Shown here piece by piece: positions 22,601-31,964 of a DNA stretch of 64,000 nucleotides (the first letter of the stretch is position 1; the number at the start of each line of letters is the position of its first letter). Where the stretch lies: contig NC_135254.1 in NCBI RefSeq assembly GCF_964204865.1, positions 6,143,001 to 6,207,000 on the forward strand, written 5' to 3'. Source of the DNA: Styela clava. Taxonomy: Eukaryota > Chordata > Ascidiacea > Stolidobranchia > Styelidae. Under the pieces are notes generated by a model, which searched no databases, was not told the DNA's origin, and saw only the letters and a program-made list of their open reading frames with translations. The position numbers and the translations under genes are program-made.

Positions 22601-23164
22601 GGAGCTTTGAAGGACCATATTGGAGTTGCACATACAGGAGAGAAGCCGCATCAATGTGAAACTTGCGGAAAGACTTTTCGTCGTAAGGGAAACTTGAAAG
22701 ATCATATGCAGACACATGCAAGTGAAAGATCTTACAAAAGTCTATGTGGAGTTTGTCAAAAACCATTTTTGACTAACAACGCTTTAAAGGTTCATCTTTT
22801 GACACATACTTATCGTGAAAAGGTCCATGAATGCCAGCATTGTGGCATGAAATTTATGAATAAAAACGGTCTCAAAGCTCATGAATTTGTACACGCTGGA
22901 GTAAAACCTTACTGTTGCGACGTTTGTGGCAAAAAATTTACTTGGAAAGGTGGGCTTGTCACACATCAAAGGACCCATTCTGGTGAAAAACCATACGCAT
23001 GCGATTACTGTGGCAGGGCATTCACTACTAAGGCAAGCATGGTTCAGCATAAGAGAATTCACACAGGCGAAAGGCCTTATGAATGTGAAATTTGCTATAA
23101 AAAATTCAGACAGCAGGTCACACTGAAGACTCATCTTCGAACACAACACGAAGTTTGGAAATAA
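19607..23164 (+). CDS. 29-finger C2H2 zinc-finger protein
   Basis: One uninterrupted frame of 1185 residues from the first ATG (19607) to TAA. Residues about 373-1183 contain 29 C2H2 fingers, most in the Cys-x2-Cys-x12-His-x3-His spacing and many joined by TGEKP-like linkers; fingers 9, 10, 23 and the last have His-x4/5-His spacing. The region before the fingers is low-complexity and repetitive: roughly six copies of a unit built around RESPSLHPGSHEHHY (residues about 55-200), then three copies of a PFPxPTSRER unit (about 240-290). There is no KRAB, BTB, SCAN or ZAD domain. Family knowledge: such proteins bind DNA, usually as nuclear transcription regulators; the target cannot be read from the sequence. 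Similar fingers occur in many metazoan ZNF families, so no orthologue is named. All fingers lie in a single exon, as is common for expanded polyfinger genes; a non-coding or short 5' exon upstream is possible. Confidence 0.93.
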   Translation: MSGGPPMHPPTDVLEALDEMMVGRRHRPEHLDHRSIIDTRGLPLMQPSGIQRPYALNARENLYLPPSNHERHYINATPPRENHSLLQAGRDRGYGQISRDSPFLPPSNRDRQFHGNQRDSPSMHVVSHEQQYVNRARESPSLHPGSHEHHYVGSSRESPALRTHQREYADNPSTSQSMLVNSHERQYPNNNELQETTSIIVNNTEPQFDRRESLNQIVQTPSHEQQQPAEETSEPEPFPAPTSRERISSGDPRDEPFPMPTSTRERQSSESLKDAPFPPPANRSYTGASILQGGNHAGRSQTDGLITELAEALAQMQESVGVGTSSSSRNLESCSAVKDVGTVIAEATKAVVKSSHQEASTSGFNPPRVNLNSCLICQREFASVKKLKLHLMTHTGEKPFSCEVCGKSYAQLTYLKYHMRTHSAERPFSCRICGKTFITGNNLHDHLQTHDVNRPTFSCLECGKTVSTKRSLRKHMRAHASDKPHVCTVCKTRFAYPTILKYHMMKHNGKKNHFCKLCEKGFLLRSELVSHSYEHAGDKKFRCEICKQKFPNDDGLKAHMRKHSGLDPFSCKTCDKTFSQRSYLKIHKRIHTGNKPYPCKLCETKFYTNAALKYHITEKHSEEHACRRCDLTYKEIDELQRHRQLVHLKKWSCKTCGKAFKRQTQLEEHEWVHLGKKPHFCEVCGKKFSKKKTLQRHMRQHKIKKKFECKICGRAFAQRGWLKSHEYSHMGPQPFPCSVCGKKFATMSTLRAHAHIHDEIKAFSCDICGKAFAQSSALHRHKYTHTDEKPFSCDTCGKGFKQKASLKAHLHTHSTEKPYCCEVCGKAFKNKSYLRIHDRLHSGENPYACAHCDKVFVTATSLKMHEQRHSGEQFPCPQCDKIFSTQSYLKKHSMVHSLDKPFQCDVCLKTFGLKQTLKDHMRIHTGEKPYACDICGKRFIQGSYLKYHRRMHTGEKPFECHVCGKRFALSQPLKNHMLLHTGEKPFACEICGARFRQKGALKDHIGVAHTGEKPHQCETCGKTFRRKGNLKDHMQTHASERSYKSLCGVCQKPFLTNNALKVHLLTHTYREKVHECQHCGMKFMNKNGLKAHEFVHAGVKPYCCDVCGKKFTWKGGLVTHQRTHSGEKPYACDYCGRAFTTKASMVQHKRIHTGERPYECEICYKKFRQQVTLKTHLRTQHEVWK

Positions 23165-23461
23165 AACAAAGAATCTTTTCTATCAACATAATTATGAATG
23201 AACAATTGAAGAATGGTTTTTATTTATGACAAAACAATTGAGTCCTGAAGATTTTTAATAATCATATATGTCAGGAGAAAGTTTTTTACGCTGAAACGCA
23301 AACTATTTGGTTCAGTAATGTGCAGCTTTCGTTCACTTATTGTACATACACTTTTTATTTTGATTATCTTGAGAATATTACCCAAATTTTTAATGCAATA
23401 TCAACAGAGCACAGTTTATCTATGCTGCAGAAGTGCATGACTGCTACTACATGACTAAATG

Positions 23462-23572
23462 GGTGCTCCTGAAGTATGCGCGGCAAGATGTCGCACAACC
23501 TGAACCCTAACCTGGTACACATACTTTGTTCAGGTTGTGCGCCAATTTGGTGCGCATACTTCAGAAGGTCCC
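23462..23572. mobile_element. MITE, short form of the GGTGCTCC family
   Basis: The ends GGTGCTCCTGAAGTATGCGC and GCGCATACTTCAGAAGGTCC are inverted, and the centre has TGTCGCACAACCTGAACCCT facing TTCAGGTTGTGCGCCAATTT. Flanks ACTAAATG and CATAAATG resemble an imperfect 8-bp duplication. The element is non-coding and almost fully palindromic. Confidence 0.75.
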
Positions 23573-23733
23573 ATAAATGTGTTATAAAAATAAAATTGTG
23601 ACATACGGTACAGTATAGTTGTCCCGTACTTCTGCGTCGTGGACTAGTAACCATCTATGGAACTTGTAGTGCCAATGCACAGAAACTTCTAGTATGCATT
23701 CTCATCACTGGGCAACAAATTGACCCTCTAAAG

Positions 23734-24022
23734 CAGTTGTTCTCAACCTTTTTTCTTTCTTAGCCCACTTTTATTACACAAAAATTCTGTGACTTATTAA
23801 CTTTTTCATGCAAGGGAAAAACCAATAATTCTTTGCAAAGATTGAACCTCCACTTAAATAATTAATATAAGAATTACCGCTCAGTAGCAAAAAACAGCAT
23901 CGTCATCCATTGCTACTACAATCGAAGTCTTCCTAATTTATCAATAACAATTTCAAAAAGTTTGTGGCCCAACTGAAAATGTTTCTATGGCTCAAAAATG
24001 TCCCACTGGTTGAGAACCTGTC
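23734..24022. mobile_element. hAT-like MITE, first of two back to back
   Basis: The left end CAGTTGTTCTCAACC and right end GGTTGAGAACCTGTC are inverted over the first bases. It is flanked by CTCTAAAG (23726-23733) and CTCTAGAG (24023-24030), an 8-bp duplication with one mismatch. The right duplication also serves as the left flank of the next element. Confidence 0.7.
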
Positions 24023-24030
24023 CTCTAGAG

Positions 24031-24420
24031 CAGTGGTTCCCGAACTTTTTAGGCTGAGGATCCACCATTTATTACCACTGCTTATGGCGACCCATTTAAC
24101 TTTAATAAATTAATAAAACATTGATGGAGGAAACAAATTTATTTTCTTCAAATTGAATTTTCAGTGAAGCTAGTGAGAAAGATGAGCTTGTTTCTTGCTA
24201 TTTTCCATAATAGACTTGACATTTATTTCAATTTCAGATAGTTTTAGACGTAAAAAATTGAAAAGTTGCAGTTTTTTTCGAAATTTGCTTTTAAATTTGC
24301 TTTGCCACCGATCCTAATAACCAGTATAATTAATCAAAGCTTTCTACATCTTTTCACGACCCACTGAGATTCCTCTTGCGACCCACCAGTGGGTCGCGAC
24401 CCATAGTTTGGGAACCGCTG
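24031..24420. mobile_element. hAT-like MITE, second of two back to back
   Basis: The left end CAGTGGTTCCCGAACTTTTT and right end GTTTGGGAACCGCTG are inverted. Flanks are CTCTAGAG (24023-24030) and CTCTAAGAG (from 24421). The interior contains GGGTCGCGACCCAT close to the right end. The 390-bp body is non-coding. Confidence 0.8.
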
Positions 24421-24764
24421 CTCTAAGAGTCTAAATATTAAAATTCAATTTTTGGTGAAGAAAACTATTCAGTATGTAGTATTGCATTTTATTTACAATT
24501 TATTGATTTGTATGTCTTGCTAGGCAAGACTATGATATGTTTGTTTTAGAGGAGACCAAGCTATGAAAAAAATTTGACATTTTTAACATTGACAGTTAAA
24601 ATCCTGTAGGTGTCAATTTCCTGCTTTTAGATGTCCAATTTCCTGGGTCAAATCGTGGTGTTGGGGTCAAATGTACATCACAATCTATAAATGGCTCTGG
24701 TCTCCGAATAAACGTTATTTCCACCTCATCCCAATTTTACGAATTTGCCTGGTCACATCGAATT

Positions 24765-24988
24765 TTTGATACTCCCGAAGTATGTGCACTAAGATGGCGG
24801 ACACCGTAATGTAGTATGTGTACCAAGTTAGGCCATAATTTCAGGTACAAATACTACAGAAGACACTTGGATAGTCGCCAAACTCTAAATGGAACTAAGA
24901 GAAGGAAAATCGGAATAATATCGTGGCCTAACACTGACCTGGTACGCATACTACGTTCCGGTGTACGCCATCATGTTCACACACACCA
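24765..24988. mobile_element. MITE, long form of the GGTGCTCC family
   Basis: It begins GATACTCCCGAAGTATGTGC and runs through GTAGTATGTGTACCAAGTTA, GACACTTGGATAGTCGCC and GGTACGCATACTACGTTCCG to a degraded right end CCATCATGTTCACACACACC. The right terminal GGAGCACC has been lost. Confidence 0.65.
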
Positions 24989-24989
24989 A

Positions 24990-27474
24990 ATTTTTTTATT
25001 GATGTTAATGTTTTTACTTTTAAGCATTTGATAGTTGTAATATGTATTAGAAATGTTAATGCTTGTTATAATTTGTATAAACAAAATAACTAATTGTGTA
25101 TTTAGATAAACTTTTTAGATTGCTTGTTACCTATTTTCGTGTCCACTATCTTTTTAATCGAAATGGTAAGAAAGCCATCTATACAATCCAAATTGCTGAG
25201 AGAAGTGATATATATTAGTTGATATATTTGGAAATTAAATTTTTTGTCGAGTGTTTTGTATAGAAAAAGCAGTTTGAATGACCCAATTTGGTTTGTGTAG
25301 TTGACTTTTATTTTGCAATTGCTTGACATTGAAACAGATACCGTTAATATTTTTGTATCGCTGGGGCTGGCAAATAAGCTCATATTGTTATCTGAGCTTG
25401 AGAAATCAAAGATAAATGGCAACACGTTTCGTTAGAGAGACACTGCGTAGTTGGATAGAATAATTTTCTTTTAAGCCCGTAACCTCTTCCAATATAATAA
25501 AATATTCCTTAATAACCTCTGAGAGTCGGCGTTATTATGCAAGTGCGGCACTTCTCTGATTCTATATATCCTCTCAAAATCGATACAGATTGATGTTTCG
25601 AGCTGGTTTTAATAATTTTGTATTTCAAAGCAAACGTCTAAAAGAGTACACTATATATTTGTGTCAAATTGCTGTACTCTTTGCGACCCCTGTGGCAACA
25701 TTGCCAGTGGCTAACAAACGTGAACTTTATATTCAGCCAGCTCCGCCGATTGAAAAACCCTATTTTTTGTGTTTATTTCATGTCAATATTCGTTATGTAT
25801 ATATTTTATCTTCACAAACAACTGTATGTGTGCTATTGTAAGCACAAATGATTGTATTAACCACTTAGGTGTTAATTCGTCGTTTTCATTTATACTGCGT
25901 GACCCCAAGAAAAACAGAACCCAAATTATTTGGAACATACTCTACAGAGAACATAACTTTTGTGCAAAATGGGTACAATCATACACAATCATTCAAACCG
26001 ATGTGTTAGGACCACAATAGTAGTTTTGGTTGCATCGTAATTTGACGTTTAATGTTGCGATTGTGTTTTACCAGTGATTCTCAAACTTTTGGAATTTGTC
26101 AAGTCCCCACCTCAAAATTAACAGCTAACAATAAGCTACAAATAACAGATAGTGAAGGCGAAATATGTTTTATTCAAAAAACACGTCGTAAATATGCAGC
26201 GTATATAATGAAATAAATGTGATTAAAATATTTTAAGTACGGCTGGCAAGATGGAATCAAACAAATATTTTTATTTTCCTTCACAACCCCTCAAAAAATT
26301 GTCTATGCTCCCATTGTGGGTAAGCCACACACCTTTTGAGAACCACTGGTGTATACAGTATGTTGGAAATAAACGAGGCCTACACGATACTGGAAATGTG
26401 TGTAAATGGCCCAGTAGTACATAAAGTTTGTCGGTCAATCCGACTAGGCCAACTTTAAATATGTCAGTTTACTAAACATGTTGAACTAGAAAGCTATTTG
26501 AAATCTTATGTAAATTTAACTAGCATTTTCAAGCACAGTTTTATATCTACTTGCACTACTGTTAACTAATGCATGATCCAACCACGGAAATGATTGTTCA
26601 TTCAAACTTCAACTTAAAAATGAAAATTCAAAAACATTTTGCTGTGAAAATATATTTGGTATCGACTAATCCCGATTTCTTATACGCTTGTACTATCGTT
26701 AGCTTGTGCAGCAGTTTATGATGTGACCACATGAATGATTGTTTATCTAGTTTTTCTTAAGGATCATGACTGAAAAATTCAAATAATCCTGTTGTGTGTT
26801 ATCATGTACATTATATATCGCCTGAATCATGTTTCGCGATTGAATTTACTGGAATAAATGCTTGTTTCAATGAACAGTTGAATTTTATATGTTTGGTGAA
26901 TGAATGTTACCTTGTGCAAAAGATTCCTAGTCGTCGTACATGCAGTCACTGATATATAAAAAGCTATTTTTCCCAGCACATACACAAAAGCTTCATGAAG
27001 CCTAGTTAATTTGTATGAGTGAGAAAAGGGTCTGAGGGGCTGGCCAAATTTCAATTGTTACGCCACAGCATACCTAAAAACGATAATATGTTATTGTTAC
27101 GGAAAAAAGCAAATGCTCGGGGAAACATTCTTTATGCAAAGTTTTCTTTTGTCTGCTGCACTGGTTCTCATACTTGTAAACATATTTTGGATAATTTCTG
27201 CATATTTCAATGTAGCTCTCTGACTCTATCTAGTGACAGACATAAATAATAGAACGTCAGCGGACGTATTACAAATAATACATTTTCGCGAATAGGTGCG
27301 TTTCGGTTGTTACAATTCTTCCAGCTCATCACTAGTTTGGACCCGAGTATTTAAAACATACTTAGCACGTTAAGCCATTGCTTGGTGAACATTCCTTAGA
27401 ATTTATCACATTCTGCGCGCTGGGCATCGGGTTGTTGCGTTCATGAGGCATGCGGTTTGGACTAGTGTCATACC
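24990..27474 (+). repeat. Large dispersed repeat, copy A
   Basis: About 2.5 kb matching, with local insertions and deletions, 40900-44000 plus 47050-47480 (same strand, copy B) and, for its middle part, 52262-53290 (opposite strand, copy C). Matching landmarks are TAAGCATTTGATAGTT (25021 and 40932), GGCAACA near 25690 and 43120, AGCACAGTTTTATATC at 26534, and CTGGCCAAATTTCAATTGTT (27040 and 47096). The segment includes the hAT-like element at 26072. No intact coding region was found, so it is probably a degenerate or non-autonomous composite transposon. Confidence 0.75.
26072..26348. mobile_element. hAT-like MITE within large repeat copy A
   Basis: Ends CAGTGATTCTCAAACTTTTG and CACCTTTTGAGAACCACTG are inverted; right flank GTGTATAC. 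The same insertion is seen in the opposite-strand copy at 52832-53139, and its right end is seen at 43446 in copy B, so the insertion happened before the large repeat was copied. Confidence 0.75.
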
Positions 27475-27482
27475 ATGTGGAC

Positions 27483-28342
27483 CAGGGGCGGCCAACCAGT
27501 CAGATACCAACAGCCGCATTCCATACGTAAAACCGCGAAGAGACACATTATAGACATAAACACACATTAACATCAGATATACCTTTATTCAGCTGTGTTA
27601 GTATGTTGACTTATTAAAAATATTACTAACCAACATGATTATGACAGAAATTTACAATCCATCTATTAATATGCATGCTACTTAGTCGGACTTATGGCAT
27701 GGTATGTCGTTGTAGCTAATCGAAGCAGTTCTATCACATAGGTGTCAATCATAAATGATCAATGCTTTGACTTCACGTCTACTAGGGTAGAAATCACAGA
27801 TTCGCAGACGCAATTTGACCCAAACATTGACAATACCCCAAGCGCAGCTAGTTTGACAATAGCATACATTTTTATTGACTTGCTTCTCCACAACTCAATG
27901 GCCCGTTCCCTTAATTTTAAGCGCACTTCAGTTGGTCTTCATAAAGATCGATCATTTTCAACTCAGTTGCAGCGTCATATGAGACTATAGGGAATAACTA
28001 ACTATTTGTCTCAGAATTAAATGAGCCGTCGACGACGGAATCTGTGGCGTTTTATCTGCACTTCATTCACTCCACCCAAACGGTAAATTGCGCGTTTCTC
28101 GCCGAACTACGACCATGACAGCCGCTGTAGTGCAATGAAGGCGTCTCACAACAGAGAATCTAATTGTGACGTAATAGTTGACGATTGTATGGTAAAGTGT
28201 ATGAAGGCGCGAATGCTCGGTGAATCACACACGATACAGTATGTTTAATCGAAAATGATTAATCGTAGTTTGCATGGTATTTTCGCAAGAAACCGGTCCA
28301 AGAGCCGCATGCGGCTCGCAAACCGCGGTTCGGCCACTCCTG
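27483..28342. mobile_element. 860-bp hAT-like element, GCGGCTCGC type
   Basis: It starts CAGGGGCGGCCAACC and ends GGTTCGGCCACTCCTG with ATGCGGCTCGCAAACCGCGG just inside the right end. Flanks ATGTGGAC (27475-27482) and ATGTGATA (28343-28350) are a decayed 8-bp duplication. It has the same terminal style as 48729-49463. An 82-residue frame inside has no transposase motif. Confidence 0.72.
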
Positions 28343-28464
28343 ATGTGATAGATTGTAGACCATGCAAAAAAAAAAAAAAAAAAAGGCATTTTTGCGGTGT
28401 TTAGAGACATAAGTTCCTACAACACCATTTTGCTTCATTCTTGAACGATTTACTGAAAACTCGA

Positions 28465-28525
28465 CATTTCCCGGCCCGAGTATTTCAAACTCGACATACT
28501 TGGCGTGTTAACCACAGTTCTTGAT
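28465..28525 (-). repeat. tRNA-derived SINE head
   Basis: On the minus strand: GTGGTTAACACGCCAAGTAT followed by GTCGAGTTTGAAATACTCGG. The first part fits a pol III A box (TGGTTAACACG). The same head, better or worse preserved, recurs at about 27340-27390, 30335-30420, 31900-31965 and 47395-47445, always on the minus strand. Confidence 0.5.
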
Positions 28526-28644
28526 ACACATTTCTTAAAATTTCCATTGGTTTTCTGAAGTTTTGAGACACAATTACGTAATGATTTTGTATTTTCTGTG
28601 TTGGGTGAGGTAAATAACGAGTAAGCAGTCGACAACGTCTGCCA

Positions 28645-28940
28645 ACTTAAACTTGGCGATTTCCTTATCGGGCGGGAGAAATTAAAACATGAGTTTCGTT
28701 GTTCCTTATATGGCAGCAATACACAGAAATTATCTTGGGAGTTGAAACAAGTTGTGTATTACGTTTTGCATTCCATTTAAATAGCAAGATGACGTTGGCC
28801 AAGTTGAACTTGGCGATTTCCTTTCCGGGCGAGAGAAATCGAGATACGAGGTAATTATATTTTGGTCATCATATGACAACAATACTTAGAAATTCTCTTG
28901 GGAGTTATACGAAGTTGTATATTACGTTTTGCCTTCCATT
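28645..28940 (+). repeat. Tandem pair of a dispersed repeat unit (GGCGATTTCC family)
   Basis: Two successive copies, about 28645-28790 and 28795-28940, each with AACTTGGCGATTTCCTT, then GGGCG(G/A)GAGAAAT, a GACAACAATA- or GGCAGCAATA-like word, CTTGGGAGTT, and TATTACGTTTTGC(A/C)TTCC. Related copies are at 30880, 32460 and, inverted, 54300-54480. Confidence 0.65.
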
Positions 28941-29870
28941 TAATTAGACAGACGAACTCTTACTCGATTCGGTTAGGGGTGCCAGCGTACTTCGACGAGA
29001 ACATAGTTGCGTTTTAATGAAGACCACACGGGCTTATTTTGTAAAGCAAGTTAAAGGTAGATTCACTCCAGAAATGCCCAAAACCGAATAACTTACTGAT
29101 CCGAGTATTTTTTATTCTAAAATAATGGTTTCGGATGTAGGATATCACATATATATATAAGGTTAGGTTTATAAGTAAGTAAGGTTTATCCTGAGGTTCT
29201 ATTTGATAATGCTGGAAGGTTAACGTAAAAATTATTCTTTGTCAGCCCAGTGTTTGCTAGCTTAGAAGAAATACATCCTTAGGCTCAGAAGGATTTTATT
29301 GTTCTTTTTTATTTGTATATTTTTGCGATGTATTTGAGCGTGGTGTTACTAATATTCTTTACTATTATTGTTATAAGTTTTTACATGAATATCATTTGAA
29401 CAATTTTTTTATCGTAATAATCCCTTGTTTTTTAAAAAATGAGAAAATATCAATATCTCATTTTTGGGCAACTACGATTCCAACAATAATTGAAGTTTTT
29501 ACTTTTTCGGATCGACTCGTTCATTCAAAAAATTGGCAAATCTTTGTTGGTGATAGGACCGTGTCCCCGTTCATTCCTTCGCGACTTGAAACAGATATTA
29601 TGACGTCGAGTTTTGTGATGCCATGGCATTTAGGACAGCCTTGAGTTTCTTAGATTGTTTTTAAAATAAATTTACCCTATTTTATACCGCGCACCTTCAA
29701 TAAATTGCTCAAATTTGGGTTTTGTTTCTACATAGGTTGCAACGAACTATAAAACGCAATCGAGTTACCGTACAAATCTTATTAAACAAATAAAAAAAAT
29801 CAATATTTTTTATGGTTTTTGTATTTCATTCAAACAAAACCTAGAACGGTAGTTTGTTCATAAAAAATTG

Positions 29871-29982
29871 GGTGCTCCCGTAGTATATGTACCAAGATTG
29901 CGCACAACCAGAATATGGTATGTGTACCAGGTTAAGGTTAGCAGCTTGTGCGCCATCCTGGTACACATACTGCGGGAGCGCC
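29871..29982. mobile_element. MITE, short form of the GGTGCTCC family, with target duplication
   Basis: The best-preserved short copy: left end GGTGCTCCCGTAGTATATGT, right end ACACATACTGCGGGAGCGCC, centre GCGCACAACC facing CTTGTGCGCCATCC. Flanks AAAAATTG (29863-29870) and AAAAATAG (29983-29990) give an 8-bp duplication with one mismatch. Confidence 0.82.
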
Positions 29983-30334
29983 AAAAATAGTACCGGTACT
30001 GCTTTCGAGTAGTGTAGGCAATAGGTTCAATAACGCATAAAACACTACCTGATCTATACATTACGCGCAACGCGTCGATTTTGAAGAAAACAAGTATTTA
30101 AGGTGTGCCTTATGGTTTGTAAAATATGGAACTATCTCTAATCTACTTGGGTGATAGCGCACGTACCTTGCTCGTGACTAAAATTTTGTATTTCAAGCCA
30201 TTTAAAATTTATTCACAACGTCATAATAATTTTTACATGATTTTACTGGCTTATAAGATGATTGTTTGTGACGTCTTGTTAAACAGAGCCTCAAAAGATA
30301 GCGGACAGTTCCAGCTTTTCATAAAGCCTGGTTT

Positions 30335-30422
30335 GCTGGTTTGTAGGTGCATGAGGCATGGGATTTCAATCCGAGTATTTCGAACTTCAACATAGTTGGG
30401 TTCAACGTTTTAACCACTACAC
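30335..30422 (-). repeat. tRNA-derived SINE head
   Basis: On the minus strand: GTGTAGTGGTTAAAACGTTG (A-box-like), then AAGTTCGAAATACTCGGATT and GAAATCCCATGCCTCATG. The order of the A-box-like and B-box-like words (GATTGAAATCCC, for GGTTCRANTCC) and their spacing are those of a tRNA. A hAT-like element begins exactly after the head, in its CACTACAC target. Confidence 0.55.
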
Positions 30423-30737
30423 CAGGGCTACTCGAAGGAGGACCGCGGTCCGAATCCGGATCTTTCGAGTATTGGATTTGGACCGCACCTAATTATTTAT
30501 TTTGGATCAATAGCCCCACTTTTTGAATTTCTCATTATAAAATGACTTTCATAGTTTTGAATATATAGGAAAAAAACTATAACACCATGATAAACAATTT
30601 TAATTTGCTACTAATCATTAGTCGGTCGAGGAAGTGCTCGTTTAAGGATGCCGAAATATAATTTCTGGAAAGACCGGACCCAAATAATTTTGAAGTTTTG
30701 TTTGCGGACCTTCGGTAAAAATAGTTGAGTAGCCCTG
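30423..30737. mobile_element. 315-bp hAT-like MITE inserted in a SINE
   Basis: Ends CAGGGCTACTCGAAGG and ATAGTTGAGTAGCCCTG are inverted. Flanks CACTACAC (30415-30422) and CACTAGAC (30738-30745) form an 8-bp duplication with one mismatch. The interior has GGACCGCGGTCCGAATCCGG. No coding capacity. Confidence 0.8.
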
Positions 30738-31689
30738 CACTAGACCATGAACATTTCTCAGAATTTCCCATCGGTTTCCCAAAGTTTCGAGACACAATTG
30801 CGTTATACCTTTCATTTGCTGTTAATTGAAGCAAAAAACAAACAAACAGGAAAACAATCGAAAAAGTTGGCCCAGTTACACTTGACGGTTTCCTTATCTA
30901 GCGAAGGAAATTGAGACATGAGGTTCGTTGTTCCTTATATGGCAGCAAATAACAGAAATTCTTACCCGAAAATACGGCGGGTACGGGTTCATAAGCCATT
31001 GGAAGTTGAATAAAGTTCGATTAATCAAGGTTGTGCATTGTGGGCGAATTGTATCAGTCAATTAGCAAGACGAAATGTTACTTGATTAGGTTATGGAAGT
31101 CAGTGTGACTATATTTTTATTTTTTCTATGAGTTTTATTCTTTGATCCTAACAAAGTTACGCTTCGATGATGCCTGCCCTCCCAATTTTGAGATGTAACA
31201 CCACACTTTAGTTTATTACTTAAATATAACAGTATAATAATATTCAGAAAATGGTTTATCTAACAGTACAGATGGTCAGTCAAATACAACATACATTTTA
31301 GAAGTTACAAATAGTTACAACACCATACAAATACCTTTTTCTATTATGCATTTCATAGTTATTCATTAATTATGAAAACATGTAATATTTTTGAATATTT
31401 TTTAACGTAGACCCGTTTATTTCAAAAATAGAATGTATATTGTATTCAGCATTAATTGCGCGATTGCATAACTTCGACAGAAAAGTAAGAAAGGGGAGAT
31501 ATTGTTAGATAATAGTGGTGCTTGTACCTGGCCTTGTTCGGAGCGAAAGAAGCCGATTAAGCATTCGAGTAAGCATTGCAAAAAATGTATTGCGCCCAAA
31601 TAAATAAATGAATATGTTTGGGCTCGTCAAATTGCAGGATATCATCACATTTTTAATAGCTATAAGTTTTGCTTTATAACTAGCTGACT

Positions 31690-31790
31690 AATCCCATGCC
31701 CGAAATGGACTGGTACGCGGACGAGAGGCTGTGGTTCGCAACAAGATATGTCTTATTGGCTTACCCTTTCTCTCGGGATAAACGTAAAAA
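31690..31790 (+). repeat. SINE-like dispersed repeat, 3' part
   Basis: CTAATCCCATGCCCGAAATG, then GGACGAGAGGCTGTGGTTCG, then TCTTATTGGCTTACCC and CTCGGGATAAACG. The same 3' part recurs at 34735-34830 and 46210-46330, and inverted at 56770-56880. Confidence 0.6.
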
Positions 31791-31964
31791 CATAGTCTCA
31801 CCAATATCATAAAAATTTTTAGATTGATTACAAGAGAATGATTTGCGGATTTTGTAGAATAAACTGACCTGGTTGATTTATTACATTCTGCGCGCTGTGC
31901 ATCGGATTGTTAAGTTCATGGGATATAGAGATTCAGCCCGAGTATTTCTAACTTCAACATACCG

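Larger units (their letters stand above)
23165..24989. other. Intergenic region filled with short transposons
   Basis: The zinc-finger gene's 3' UTR is probably within the first 200 bases. The rest is largely explained by the four elements at 23462, 23734, 24031 and 24765; no gene was recognised. Confidence 0.55.
28343..31960. other. Transposon desert between repeats
   Basis: No gene. It contains a 19-base poly-A (28366-28384), SINE heads, two tandem partial copies of a repeat with AACTTGGCGATTTCCTTNNC (28648 and 28803; again at 30880 and 32460), a short MITE (29871) and a 315-bp hAT-like element (30423). The TA-rich stretch 29140-29160 reads ATATATATAT. Confidence 0.55.

Noticed and set aside
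21081..23149. Several 68-121 residue minus-strand frames under the zinc-finger gene
   Set aside because: They are antisense shadows of the periodic finger codons.
27742..27990. 82-residue frame inside the hAT-like element
   Set aside because: No transposase motif, and the frame is interrupted on both sides; probably chance.
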